A stretch of 64,000 bases of DNA from Nautilus pompilius (taxonomy: Eukaryota > Mollusca > Cephalopoda > Nautilida > Nautilidae): positions 186,001-250,000 of the forward strand of contig JACATO010002730.1 of assembly GCA_018389105.1 (NCBI GenBank). The letters are read 5' to 3'. Positions 51,115-62,455 of the stretch are shown piece by piece. The position numbers were made by a program, and so were the translations under genes. The notes under the pieces were generated by a model. The model ran no database searches. It saw nothing but the letters and a program-made list of their open reading frames with translations, and was not told where the DNA came from. Within the stretch, counting starts at the first letter, position 1, and each line of letters starts with the position of its first letter.

Positions 51115-52091
51115 CTAGTAATGGGTGGCGTATCCGTGATTTTAGATCACTTCTCGACACCGACGAGGCATTGACTCGACCAAACGAAGGCAGTCGGATT
51201 GGTCATTTCCTGCTAGCTTTTCTCGATGGCCTGCCAGATTTGGTCTTGGTTGAGATTCTTTGTTTGACCATCTTTGCCTTCAGCTGCTTCCAGGCATTTT
51301 CGATTGGGTTGAGATCTGGACTTTGGGGCGGCCAGAGCACGACATCCATTCCTACTTGGGTGGTGAGGGAAGTGACGACTCTGGTAGTGTGGATCGGGCA
51401 TTGTCGTGCTGGAAGATGGCGGTGACTGGCATGTTCTCTTCGATGTAGCCGACGACGACTTCTCTCAGTAAATTGCAGTAGGTCTGGGTGGTCGCTCTGC
51501 CCCTGATCAACTTGAGATGGCCTGTTCCCGCCGCGCTCATAACCCTCCAGACCATCAACGATCCTCCTCCGGCCTGTACCGTCGGTCGGGTGCACTTTAT
51601 ATTGCATTTTTCGCCATGGTAACGTAGCATGACCATCGTTTCGTCGGAAAAGAGAACTCTACCCTATTGAACATTGAGTCCAGTTTTTTGTGCACTTTAG
51701 CCCATGCTATGCGGATGCACCTGTTCTTGTTGCTGATCAATGGTTTTTTCTGGGCGATTCGTCCAAAGAGATTCCCCTCGCATAGACGGCTTTGAATAAT
51801 GCGACTGGAAACATTTACTCCAGTAGGGAGGATCGAATTGCGGTCGATGTCAGGAATCGATTGGCCGTGGATTTGCGACAAATCAGTCGATCCATTTTGT
51901 TTTCACATTATTGCCGTCTTCCGATTCGCATTTTTTGGTTTCGTGTTTCCGGTCTCCTTTTACTGCTTCAGAATGTTGTTAACAGTGTTTTTCTGGCAAA
52001 TGACTCTATCGGCTATCTCCCGACAAGGCAGATTTTCTTGGTGGTGCTCACCTATCAAGTCGCTGATTTCAGACGACGTTGTCTTGCTAAG
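51115..52091 (-). pseudogene. Tc1-like transposase pseudogene (DD34E), element A
   Basis: Minus-strand pieces in different frames follow the family order. A helix-turn-helix stretch (LPCREIADRVICQKNTV) lies near 51,975-52,040. Catalytic D1 is in LFSDE (codon 51,643-51,645), D2 in FQHDNAR (51,403-51,405) and E in SPDLNPIEN (51,299-51,301). The family C-terminus is recognisable as RLVESMPRRCREVI, ending at a stop at 51,115-51,117. D2 to E is 104 nt, one short of the 105 that 34 intervening residues need, so one net single-base loss lies between them. A stop follows the helix-turn-helix (…NNILKQ*). All three catalytic codons survive, but the gene is not translatable. The N-terminus runs into the LTR insertion at 52,092. 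Confidence 0.9.
52087..52091. repeat. 5-bp target-site duplication of the solo LTR (left)
   Basis: CTAAG abuts the TGTTACGG terminus. The right-hand copy at 52,674-52,678 is CTAGG, differing at one position. A 5-bp duplication is typical of Gypsy-type and several other LTR retrotransposon integrases. Confidence 0.65.
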
Positions 52092-52673
52092 TGTTACGGT
52101 TGGGGATAAAATGAAAATGACTAAAACATAAATGTATTACAATAAACAATTTATTCGTGGCTGTTGTATTAGCTCTTGACTGTTTTACTTAAACTGTCTA
52201 GGGATTAGGTCTAATCATCAAAATAAAATTTAAAAAATGTTAATTATCTAACGTTTCAAAGGCCGAATACCAAACCCCTTACAAAGCCGCACAGAGACCG
52301 GCAACGCGAGACACCCGGTCAACTTCCCCAAACAAGTACCAAAAAGAGAACTTCAGAACTCCTCAGAGAACCTGCCTCAGCCTTGACGAACGCCGAACCC
52401 TTCTGGTGACCCTCGTATTTAGCGTCTCGGCCACGCCCTGCCAAGAGAGACCTTCTCTGTGCACCCTTTTACCTCAGACTCTTTCTCTCACTCTCTGCCG
52501 CAGCGTTCCTCACTCTCTCTTTTTCCAAACGCTAACCCAGGGAACGCCAGTGACGTCAGACACTTAGCGCTTTTTCAAACCACAGTCGAAACTACGTTTC
52601 ACTCACCCACTCATACAAATGATTCACTGACGTCATGAAGTAATCCCTTCGTGCCAAAAGAGCCTCCATAACA
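52092..52673 (-). mobile_element. Solo LTR (582 bp), probably Gypsy-like, inside Tc1 element A
   Basis: It begins TGTTACGG and ends CCATAACA, so it has TG…CA ends within short inverted repeats (TGTTAYGG), flanked by near-identical 5-bp duplications. It interrupts the 5' end of the transposase pseudogene. The interior is GC-richer than its host. Orientation is inferred as minus because an AATAAA signal then lies near the 3' end, followed by ATTGTAATAC and the terminal CCCCAACCGTAACA. There is no internal coding region and no second LTR nearby, so this is the product of LTR-LTR recombination. Family assignment to Gypsy is inference. Confidence 0.75.
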
Positions 52674-52678
52674 CTAGG
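52674..52678. repeat. 5-bp target-site duplication of the solo LTR (right)
   Basis: CTAGG directly follows TAACA and matches 4 of 5 bases of the left copy. Confidence 0.65.
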
Positions 52679-52779
52679 AATGGTGCTAATATGATCGTAA
52701 ATGGTCTTACATAATGTGATTCTATTCATTTGATCCTTTAAAAATGAATATATTGAGGGGAATAAATCTATATACAAAT

Positions 52780-52997
52780 TTTGTTCACTGTCCCAACTCT
52801 TTTGTCGTGATACAAATTTGACTATACTAATTCAAATATTTTTTCCACACAGATACACATATGACATTCTTTGTTTTTACACATTGTAAAGGCACTTTTT
52901 ATTGACAATAGGATGGCTGTCTGTATGCAAATGTAAAAACAAGAGAGCTCATATATCAATTTCACAGCAAGTGTCCCAATCCGTTTGTCCGGCACTG
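52780..52997 (-). repeat. Right terminal inverted repeat of Tc1 element A (IR/DR type)
   Basis: On the minus strand it reads CAGTGCCGGACAAACGG, then GGGACACTTGCTGTGAAATT, and about 150 bp inward the inner motif CACGACAAAAGAGTTGGGAC. It mirrors the left end and is the longer, better preserved of the two. The minus-strand open frame at 52,822-53,052 inside it is not a gene. Confidence 0.85.
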
Positions 52998-52999
52998 TA

Positions 53000-55320
53000 A
53001 ATGCGAAATGAACGAAATAGCAAAAAAAACTTAAACAAAATGGAATATTCAAAATTTATGTTTACAACCAAATAGTCAGAAAAACGAAAATAAAATTGAA
53101 GGAAGGTGTATTTATTTTCCTGAGTTTTTCGGTCTATAAATTATCGTATTTTAATATATGGCAGATTTATTCATTTTTTATTATTATTTTTGTTTTGGTT
53201 AATTTTTTGGTTTATTTCATTCATATTTACCAAAATACCTAATGTGCAGTCGTAATTATATATGATTTCCAAAAATAAATTCAGCACGTTATAAATATAT
53301 GTCAACAAAAAATGTTGGTCAGTTTTCTGGCTTCAGAAGAGTTACTAACTCTTACTGCTGCCAAGAAAGGCGGATAAGAGTTAAAAACTGTTTCCTTACC
53401 CTTTAAATACATAATAGTATACTGTATTAGCTGAAACTTTTAAGTCCCTCAAGATTTTAACTGAAAGAGCGACTGTTTAAATGTGTTGATCACCTGTGGC
53501 GGATCTCATTATTCTATTGGCTTTCTTTGTTGAATTTGCATAACGCTTGGAAATCTTTTATCTGTCTGTTCCTTTCTTTATAAATGACCAAAACATTTTG
53601 CTTTTATCCAAGTCTGAACCAGCTTACCTCGATGGAAAAGTGCTTCTTTATTATTGGATTTTCCAAAGCAACTTGTAAATACAGCACGACCTGACGAAAC
53701 AAACAGCTCATGGGGAGAACGGCAGTTTTCAGTTGGCTTTCCTTATTCGCCACACTCGGCTCTCTAGCTAATAACATTAAATCCCTTTTTTGCGTCTGCA
53801 TCTCTTGTGCAGCTCCGAGGATGGCAAACTGAAGTGGAAGTTTATCCTTTAAGTTAACAACATACGTTCGGGTTTTTGTGGCATAAGATTTTTCACATGT
53901 GTTTGCGCCTTTGTAATCCAAGCATGCTGAATGAACGGGGTGTTTTAGAAGTTATTACATTTTGATACAGTACTAAAATACGAGTATTTACTAACAATTT
54001 ATGAAAAAAATTAACAATTTAAAATCCATTACTCTACAAGGCAGGTTAACATAAATTTCAAATTTTCTGATTTACATAAAATAAAAAAGGCATTATTACA
54101 GAAGTATACGCACGGATATCTTTTTCTGTGTGATTTCTGTTTTATAAATAATATAGATTCATGGAGTAAAGGGGTCATTTCCGATTTTGAAAACCTGAAA
54201 GCTTAGAAATGTTAAAAAATAAAAATTTCTGGATGAGATATTCTAAAAAAATAAAAAAACAACAATAAAACAAGAAATAATTAACCTAATTAAATAACAT
54301 TTTAACAATTTACACATATGTTGATTGTCAGTATAATTCAAAGAATTATTTACCGTTAATTAGGATAACTGATATTTGAAATTAATAAATACATCTTTCT
54401 ATCAGTTTAATTTTATAGCATTAGTTTTATTGCCAAAATATAAGTAACTTTTGTAAATATAATTTCAAAAAAGTTCTTGTCAGATTTAACGCAATTTTGA
54501 TGCATTTCCATGTCGTTTATACTTATTAATAAAAACTGTTGCGTTTTAAAACGTTCTTTTGGCTGAAAAGTTATTAGCGGTATAATATTAAAAGGCCTAA
54601 TCAATACGCAGAGTCAACTAATGTAAGATTGCAATGGCCTACGTAGCAACAGCAATATGACGACGGTATTTTTGAAGTGGAATGACAACGACATGGCGCC
54701 CTAAAGCGAAATAAAGAGCGATGATCCCGGAAGAGTTGATGGAATCGGGTACAGATTTTCGAACGGAAGTGGAGACGTATGCTTCATGAACAGGAAGTAA
54801 TGGCGACAGCAAGTAGTCTGATATTTATGCTTTGACTTGAAAACAGCTAAACTTTAACAAACTAGATTTGACAAAAAAAAATTTCTTGGTAGCGATCTGA
54901 ACTGTTAATTAATCACATGCGCTGAATGATTGAAATTATACAGGAAAACTATGGTTAGCTTTCTTTTTGTTTCCTTGAAACTTTAGTGATGCCTATTTTT
55001 CTCTCTCAAAAGATAAAATAATTAAAGTGAGATGCCTTCTGAAGTTGTTTTAGTTAGACAGCGAGGTAATGCGCCGTCTTCATGTGTGGCAGTGGTATTT
55101 CGAGTGCTGCTGGTTCTTCGCCATGTTTGGTGTCTAGCCAATGCTGCTTACTACTACTCTCGATCTTTTGTGTTGGCACCTAGCGTGAATCTTTTCCCCA
55201 CCAATCAGTACTGCAAACTGCATTTTTCGTTCCACACAGAGGTTTCCATTATTCTCTAAATGTGTTGTAATTGCTTTTATTAAAGAAAAAAAAAGGATGT
55301 ATTCTGCAAAGTAATGGGTA
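53000..55320. other. Gene-less AT-rich stretch
   Basis: No recognisable feature. The open frame at 53,604-53,921 (-, 105 codons) is moderately GC-rich but matches no family I know. Confidence 0.5.
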
Positions 55321-55480
55321 CATAGTGGCCGACAAAAGTTTAAGAACGACAGCGGAAGAAACATAAAGTGACAAGTAAAATGTAAGAAAAAAAAAACATT
55401 CCTGCACAGTCATTACAATGAGAGAAAAAAACAATTTCTTATTTTTTCGATTGGCATATACATCAAGATCGGTAGTACAT
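55321..55480 (+). repeat. Left terminal inverted repeat of Tc1 element B
   Basis: The outer block (AGTGGCCGACAAAAG) and the inner block (TTTTCGATTGGCATATACATC, near 55,446-55,466) match the other end in inverse order. The A-rich sequence between them is poorly conserved. Confidence 0.75.
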
Positions 55481-55614
55481 ATTTTTTTCACGTTTGCTTT
55501 ACATGCATTAAAAAGGAATTTCGTAGAGTTAAAACTTTAAGACAGAATAAAAAACACAACATTTCTTTAAAAAAATCCAATTTTTACAGATTACGTCATA
55601 TAAACAGATCAAAG

Positions 55615-56610
55615 AAGTATTAGTATTTGTTCGCATAGCCAAGCCTGATAGCGCATATGCATGGAGTACAAGACGAATACATCGGTCTATGCAAATATCA
55701 GTTCAAGTAGACTGAATAATTAGGGGTATTGATCCAAAATGCTTGGTTTCTTCATTTTAATAGCTTTGTTTATATCGTTGCATGGATTCTTTATTGGACT
55801 GAAATCAGAACTTTGAGCCGGCCACTTTATAATTAGAATTTTCTTGTCTGTAAGAGACTAAAAATGATGACGGCCAAATGATTTGGATCGTTATCATGTC
55901 AGTAAATTCAGTTAAGCTGAAATCACTCATCAAAATATGGTTCTAGTATATCATTAAAATTATCCAGGTAAACAAACCGATCCATTATTGAGTGGATACG
56001 ATAAACAGAGCCTTCTCTTTTCGGAAGAAACAGATCCATACTATAAAGGACCCGCCCCTACTTTCGTTCATCGGTTTAATACCCTTTGACTGAAATACTT
56101 CAGCGAATACTCGCCAGACATAAGACAGATCATCTGATCCAAACCTCTGAAATCGTGATTCATCGGACCAGAGCAATCAAGCCAACTTTTACGGAGTCGA
56201 ATATGAATGGTCACTGGCGAACTGAAATCGAGCACTTTATGCATAGAGTAAAGAAAATTTTCTTTCTGACACCATAGTCTATTAATTTGAAATCACAAAA
56301 TCATCTCTTAACAGGTCACACGAAGATCAATCAGTCCGCCAGATCCCTTAACATTTCAACGGACGCCTTATTCCTGTAAATTTGGAACAGACGCTCGATT
56401 TTCCGCTCACACTGGGCATCATTTTTTTCGAGTATACTACTCCTATGACGCTCGATGTAGCCTAATGCTTGTTCATCCAGTTTTCAAGTCATATATAAAG
56501 CCATTTTACTTCACTGGATCTGCTTAGCGATCTCGGAATATGAGTTGCGCTTTGTGTAACTGCACTATCCGAGCGCCTTTTGTTGGACGTAAAGTAGCTT
56601 TCTAACTCAT
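55615..56610 (-). pseudogene. Tc1-like transposase pseudogene, element B (Glu to Lys)
   Basis: Reading the minus strand, a helix-turn-helix start (RPTKGARIVQLHKAQLIFRD) lies at about 56,533-56,592. Catalytic D1 is in MLWSDESRFQRFGSDD (codon 56,162-56,164) and D2 in HDNDPNH (55,893-55,895). At the glutamate position WPAQSSDFSPIKN has AAG (Lys, 55,789-55,791). The D2-to-third-residue distance is 104 nt, one base short of DD34E spacing. A weak C-terminal RLV…GLAMRTN is visible near 55,630-55,680. Several stops and frame changes separate the pieces. The best open piece is 63 codons (55,985-56,176). The loss of the catalytic acid would by itself inactivate the enzyme. Confidence 0.88.
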
Positions 56611-56759
56611 TGTAGAATGATTAAAAAGTTATGCTTTAGTTTACTATATTCTGTTGGTTGTTCGAAAAAAAATTAAAGATATAAGCATTTTACGCTGGTA
56701 TTCTTAAACTTGTAGCTATGTAATTCCGTAATTTTGTAAGAAAAGTTAGCTTATGCAAA

Positions 56760-56914
56760 ATACTTACAACGATGATGTCGATGTACATACCAATCGAAAG
56801 AACATGAAATTGTTTTTCTATTAGCAAAATGAGCACGTTGGAAAATTAAATTTTATATATTTTTGTGTCAATTTATATTCCTGCCATCGTTCTTAAATTT
56901 TGTCTGCCACTGCA
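56760..56914 (-). repeat. Right terminal inverted repeat of Tc1 element B
   Basis: On the minus strand it reads AGTGGCAGACAAAATTTAAG, continuing AACGATGGCAGG at the outer end, then an inner TTTCGATTGGTATGTACATC (56,782-56,801 on plus). It mirrors the left end. Confidence 0.75.
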
Positions 56915-56916
56915 TA

Positions 56917-59900
56917 TACATGGATTTTTTACATAAATAAGATAAACTATAGAATATTCATATGTTTATATTAGAATTTGTAAATGGAAACTGCTAAAAT
57001 TAAACCTACACGACAGTTCTTATCGTTTCGTGATACATTTTACATTGAAATTGCATTATTAGTTGTTTTGCAGTTTATCATCGCCATCTTGGAAAGATTC
57101 TGGTTAAATTTATATGCAGTATGAATTTCGCTAAATGTGTGGGAAATGCAGCAGTGATGGGTCTAGTAAAAGAACTGAATTTTTTTACTTACTGGCACAG
57201 AATCGATTTTTTGCACTTAAGCGCATTTTTTTAGCCCATCGGCCTCTATAGAGCGACTAGAGACAAGGGAGTCATATCCAATGGTAGACAAACATATCCA
57301 GGTACGTAAGAATAACGAGGAAATCCGAAAGCTGGGGATTCGAGAATGCTAGTGTGGCTAGTAAAAAAGAATAATTAAAATGACCAAATATAAAACAAAA
57401 TTTGCAATAGTTTTTTTTTTTCAATTTTTTAAAATTTCATGTAATAATTTTTAAAATTTTTATATTTTAGATACTCATACCAATAATATTTCTATCTCTT
57501 TCTGTTGGTAATTTTAATGTCATACATTTCACTTATTTCTTTGTGGTATTTTCAAAAATAATGTTCTTAAATGGTCATTTAGTTGATTTATTTAGATTAT
57601 TCATGATTTTCACGTTCCAAAATCGTATTTTATGGCTAGAAAAGTATAGAAACCAAGGATAAGTATAAAGAAAACCATTCAAACCTTTCTTCTGTTAATA
57701 CAATTTGTTTGATGGAAAGCAACATACAATCAACACTGAACTTGTCGCTCACCTTTAATGGAATAAGCTACTAAATCATTGGTATTAATAGAGCACGGGG
57801 AATCAATCTTCCTTCAAGTAGGTAACTACACGCAAACATATGAACTATTTAAAAGATGAAGAGATTGCTTGAAACATGAAATTATTTGTATTCCAAGTAT
57901 GCATAATGTCGCTCTCTTAACACAGTAGTACGTAGCATTTCTGCATCGCTTCATCTAGTCACCATGAATTGTTGTTGGTATCATCGAATTAAGGAACCGT
58001 TGGCAATGGTTGATAAATGTCAAGCTCAGAAGATAAATAGTAGTTATCAGGCTTGTGAAGATGAAACACAGAACAAGACCTCCTCATCGACTAGTGATGA
58101 CTCCCAAAAAAAAATTTATGTCTCAACTGAGTCCTATGTAATCAGAACTGACGCCAACTTTTCAAAGATGGCCAAAATAGAGGCGACAGGCAGGAAGATG
58201 GAGGTTTCTTGATGGCTGTGTGCATGGATAAACTCCTGTCTGATGACGGAGACTCTGTTTCCTGCGTGTAGGCTGAATAAGACAACGGTAGAACATAGTT
58301 GTTATTGTTGCTATGCATTAATGCCTAAAGCAGTCGTATTCTACAGAACACGTTTTCCTCATATAGTCTTCAAGCCTTTTCAAATAATTTGCAGTTCTAG
58401 AATGATAATCTGTCTTGAAGACTTTAAACATCAAACATTTTTTTCAATTTTTCAAAGATGAGCGTGTGACCAGATTTGTGTAACCAGAAAGAAGTCCATG
58501 TATAAAACATATTAAGCATATCTTGGATTGGCTTGTTCATGCTTATCGTTACATATATACCTTCTCAGCAACACAAATATGGTCAAGTAATGTTTTCATA
58601 TGAAGAAATGTCTTGTTTTTGGGAACGTTTCATTATATTAACTGACATTGTGAAGACGTCAAACACCATGTGTTCATAAAGTGTACCAATAAATGTGGCT
58701 TATCAAGTATAACTATTGACTGGTGAGATGTCAATTAAAAGCATGTCAAAGTTATGTAATTTCCGAACATACTTTTAAAATCAACATAAAGATTTATCAC
58801 GTACGTTCATGTGTTGTTGCATCTAAAAGAATGACATTATTCATTTGAAAATGTTTAAATAAGTATGAACGTATCCATTACATTTTATGATGTATATTTT
58901 CTACTTAAAAAATAACAGTAACTCATTTTACTAGTTGGATGACATTTATTATCATTAGTGTATTTCAATAATTTTCAATTTTTAGTTCTAAAACTTTCTT
59001 TTAACTTAAATGATAACCATGTATATATAATAGAATATTTAGGTTCATATTCATACTTTTGTATTATCTTAAGCGTAAATTTTACACTCATCTGAAATAT
59101 TATTTGTTGCTTTATACTAATACTCTTGTTTATGTAGTTTTTTTTTTAAAAATTCTTTAATTCACTGCATCACACTATTAGAGACTTCTTGATAAGATGC
59201 TTTGCTATTTAAGCTATTTATTGCGTTTTTAAATCATCTACAACTTAAATCCTCTGATAATTTTGAATTTAATATAAACTAAATTTTCATAATATTGTAT
59301 AATAAAAACAAAATGCAATTTAGTCGAAATGCAGTACTTTCATTCAAACGTATTGCCATCATCAAGAAAATAAATGAAATCTACACTCTGGAATCATTGT
59401 TGTTTTGTTATTAGAAAGTGTTTCAGGAATGAAATGCATTGAACCATAATCCTAACGTGAAAATAATTGATTAGATATCAGGTATTTGGGTCAATCAAAC
59501 ATTGTAAACGTACTGGTAATAACTTACCATTTCTGCATAATATTATTGAAACCACCTTTGTCATCCGTGATTCAATTTACTGTCTTTTAGTCTGATCATA
59601 GCCTAAACACTCGGTTGAATTTTATATTTATTTGTCATCGTTTGTGTTGAAGCGTGCAACGGCCGTTTCCGGGATTTATCTTGAGTTCATAAACTGACAC
59701 TATTTCTATCTGACACAGAATCGAGTCATTTAGAATACTCGTTGATCACACTTTCGATACCAAATCATGGCAGGTATTGTAGACTAAATGGATACGCAAA
59801 GATTCCGACAGACCGGAAACCGAAAAGGTTGAGAGTTGTAAAGTTACCAATAATAACTGGAACCTCTAACCGTGCCGACATTATTCACGCTGCTGGTGGT

Positions 59901-61050
59901 TTCATGAACAGATATAAGACGCTATTTTGCAACGGTTTTTACTACTTAGAAAAACAATTATTTTTTTCATCAGTTCTAAAAGTCGATAATTGGTTGTTTA
60001 GTTTCTTTAGCGTCAAACTGGTTGAAAAGATGTTGAGAAAAAATATTAAGATAGCAGATACAATGTCAGTGAAAAACCACAGACTAAAATAACTGCTCAC
60101 GGTACTACAGAAAAAAAAAACTTTCTAAAAAGCCTAATATTTAATTGCCCCCAATAGTTATAATAATTCGTTATTAAAGAATAGACTATTTATTTCAAAT
60201 TTATTAATCACACCACGTTTTCTTTCAGGCGATTGAGCGAAACTATATATAGAATCACGAAAATAGCTTATTAAATGCAAAAAGTTCAACTTAAAAGGGC
60301 AAATAGATAAGCAGAAACTAACAGATAGCGTAAAAAAAGATTAATAATTTGCTTATACTTTAGATTGATGTTAAGGATAGGAAAAATCCTGAATGCATAT
60401 ATTTATCAAATCAAACTGACACTCTGCAAAAGAAGAAAAAAATTACTAAGGTGACAGAAAATCTGATTTTACGCATGAGTACAGAGTGCTAATTAAATTT
60501 ATTTTAGCTGGCAGCGAATTTCTTGAGTACAACTAAAAACGTGTAGGTAGGGACAGTTGGGTGGACGGCCTGCAAATCAATCTTCATATTTTCTTGAGCG
60601 GTGCTGCGAGAGATGACAGATTTGATGTCTTTCCCGTACCTACATCTTACAGTAAAAAAGCTGGGAATCAGCACTGTATAGATCATGGGACTTTCTAATT
60701 CTTGCTCCAAAAAACCCAAAAAAAAATGGGATAAAATAAATAAATAGATAAATACACGGAACTGTTTTCATTTATGTTTTATAAATTATTTGTTTTACTT
60801 ATAATTCAAACGAAAACTCCAAAGTTAATGGAACAGACATTTTCTTTTCTAAAAACAATTTCTTGAAAAAGCATTAATGAATGGTGACTCTGTTTATCAC
60901 AATTCAGAAAGAAGTGCTGTAATTGCACAGTGTAAAGTATAACTCGTTTAACTTTGAAAGAAAGAGGCTACTCTGAATGGTCCAAGTGAATATTGACGGC
61001 TGTCGTTAAACTTTTGTCAACCGTAGAGATTGCTAATGCACATTATCTGA
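56917..61050. other. Gene-less AT-rich stretch
   Basis: No gene is recognised. The open frame at 59,742-60,092 (+, 116 codons) is the longest outside repeats in this part but has no known domain, and such a length is expected about once by chance in a window of this composition. A pair of CTAGTAAAA-type direct repeats near 57,163 and 57,358 flanks a GC-richer 190-bp segment that might be an old insertion. Confidence 0.5.
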
Positions 61051-61054
61051 AATT

Positions 61055-61150
61055 GGCAGCGCATGGTTTAGTGATAGACTACTGGACTGCCTTGGTTGAG
61101 GGCTCGATGACTGAAACCGTCTCGGTGTGGCGTTTCTTCTTGGAATAATT
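61055..61150 (+). mobile_element. Degenerate tRNA-derived SINE remnant, copy D
   Basis: GGCAGCGCATGGTTTAGTG, then ATAGACTACTGGACTGCC, GGGCTCGATGAC and TCGGTGTGGCGTTTCTTCTT parallel, in the same order, the A box, B box and following TAGCATGGTTTTTCTTC of the SINE at 39,451. The B box has lost its TTCGA core in part. Probably an old copy of the same family. Confidence 0.4.
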
Positions 61151-62455
61151 TCTTCTCGCTCTTCCATATTTGAAAAATGAAGAATTGTATTAAGTATTAT
61201 GAATTTTCTGGTTACATGGGGGTGAAGGATACTCGAATAATTCTTAATCGGCTTTTTTCTTCAACAAAGCGCTCGAAATCCCTTAAACATACCAAGATAA
61301 ATTGCTTGATCACCAAGAAAGATGCCGCTCGTCTCTGCCTTCTGTCTGACTTCTGCGCTCAGCCTAGAAGTTAAGATGAGGATCAGCACAGCAACCATCT
61401 GACATGCTGACTTCCGCGTATTACAGGATCTGAAGTAATCTTGAGAAAATCAGTCCCTTATGTTGATGAGATTGTCTGAAGAGTGCATTTACCTAAATAT
61501 AATAAAATGTAGTAAAATATTAAGAATTTGACTAACTGGATTCCACATGAGATTTTAAACTTTAAGAATACTCCTCAATTTTATTTGGAAAATGTTATAT
61601 AAATTCTCTACACAGAAAAAAATAAATGGGATAGCATGTGACAACCAGCCCCGGTCTCCTTGTCAATGAAATAGTATTTTAGACCATCTTCTCTTCGTCA
61701 GTATAAATGACGTAAAATAAGTTTGTGCTCAATACCACAACTTGGGCATACATTTGTTCTATCTCTTTCTATTTCTATTAATACATTAAAAAATTAAACT
61801 GGATTAAAATTTCAACCGATAAAGTTGTCTCATAGTATACATAAAATGGAAAGAATTCTTTATTTTTCATTAGTGCAAAACTTCTCATTATTTTTTTTTT
61901 TGATTACCAGGTTATCCTCAATTGCTGATCGAAATAATTCTACATAAAATAAGAAAAATTTCCTCGAAAGCAATTTTATATACTCAAATCAGAATAGAAT
62001 CGGGAACAGGCATCATGAGCCTATTATGAAGAAAACGTGTCTACCGTGCCGAAATATCGCTCAGCTAATTGAAGTCTGCTCAAACTTAACCATCAAAGAA
62101 TTCGTTAGATAATATGAGGCAAATCCAGCACGTTACAGCTGCAATTATATTTACAAAAGAAAGCTTGACGTTCATGTTAAATTTGAGGCAGTGTCCATGT
62201 GCATTTTTCTAGTATTGTAAAATATGAACGTTTTTCGCTCTCACTGAAAAAATGATTCCCCAGCTTGAAGTTACCAAATAATTACACCATGGACAAAATA
62301 AAAGTACATTGATAATATGTATTTTTTTAAAAAAGCAAACAAATTGAAAACGTTACTTTTAATTATAACGCATTCAACAATCAGCCAAAATCGCAAAATG
62401 TACTAATCTATTGTAAAACTCTCACGTTGTTTGTGAATAATGTACAGAAGTGTCA
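61151..62455. other. Gene-less AT-rich stretch
   Basis: Nothing recognisable. The open frame at 61,177-61,374 (65 codons) has no known motif. Confidence 0.5.

Larger units (their letters stand above)
50897..52997 (-). mobile_element. Degenerate Tc1-like DNA transposon A, with a nested solo LTR
   Basis: A full-length fossil with both terminal inverted repeats, TA on both sides (50,895-50,896 and 52,998-52,999) and a transposase pseudogene on the minus strand. It spans 2101 bp. Without the 582-bp LTR and its 5-bp duplication it would be 1514 bp, a normal Tc1 length. Frameshifts, stops and unequal TIR lengths show it is dead. TA target duplication and cut-and-paste movement are established for the family. 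Confidence 0.93.
55321..56914 (-). mobile_element. Degenerate Tc1-like DNA transposon B, about 1.59 kb
   Basis: The left end AGTGGCCGACAAAAGTTTAA, continuing GAACGACAGC, is mirrored at the right by an end that reads on the minus strand AGTGGCAGACAAAATTTAAG, continuing AACGATGGC. About 100 bp inward the two ends match again (ACAATTTC, then TTTCGATTGGYATRTACATC), giving long inverted repeats of about 150 bp. TA lies next to each end at 55,319-55,320 and 56,915-56,916. A transposase pseudogene fills the centre. The TIR sequence differs from element A, so this is a separate Tc1 lineage. The outermost 2-3 bases are uncertain. Confidence 0.87.

Noticed and set aside
50970-51425. 151-codon plus-strand open frame, the longest in the window
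   Set aside because: It lies antisense to the Tc1 A transposase pseudogene and partly in its TIR. Its translation has no independent motif.
51792-52131. Overlapping plus-strand frames of 105 and 110 codons
   Set aside because: Antisense shadows of the transposase N-terminal region, which reads helix-turn-helix sequence on the minus strand.
57162-57370. Insertion bounded by CTAGTAAAA direct repeats
   Set aside because: The repeats are short and A-rich, and the inner segment has no convincing pol III boxes or terminal repeats.
59742-60092. 116-codon plus-strand open frame
   Set aside because: No recognisable domain, no splice or promoter context, and a length expected about once by chance at this base composition.
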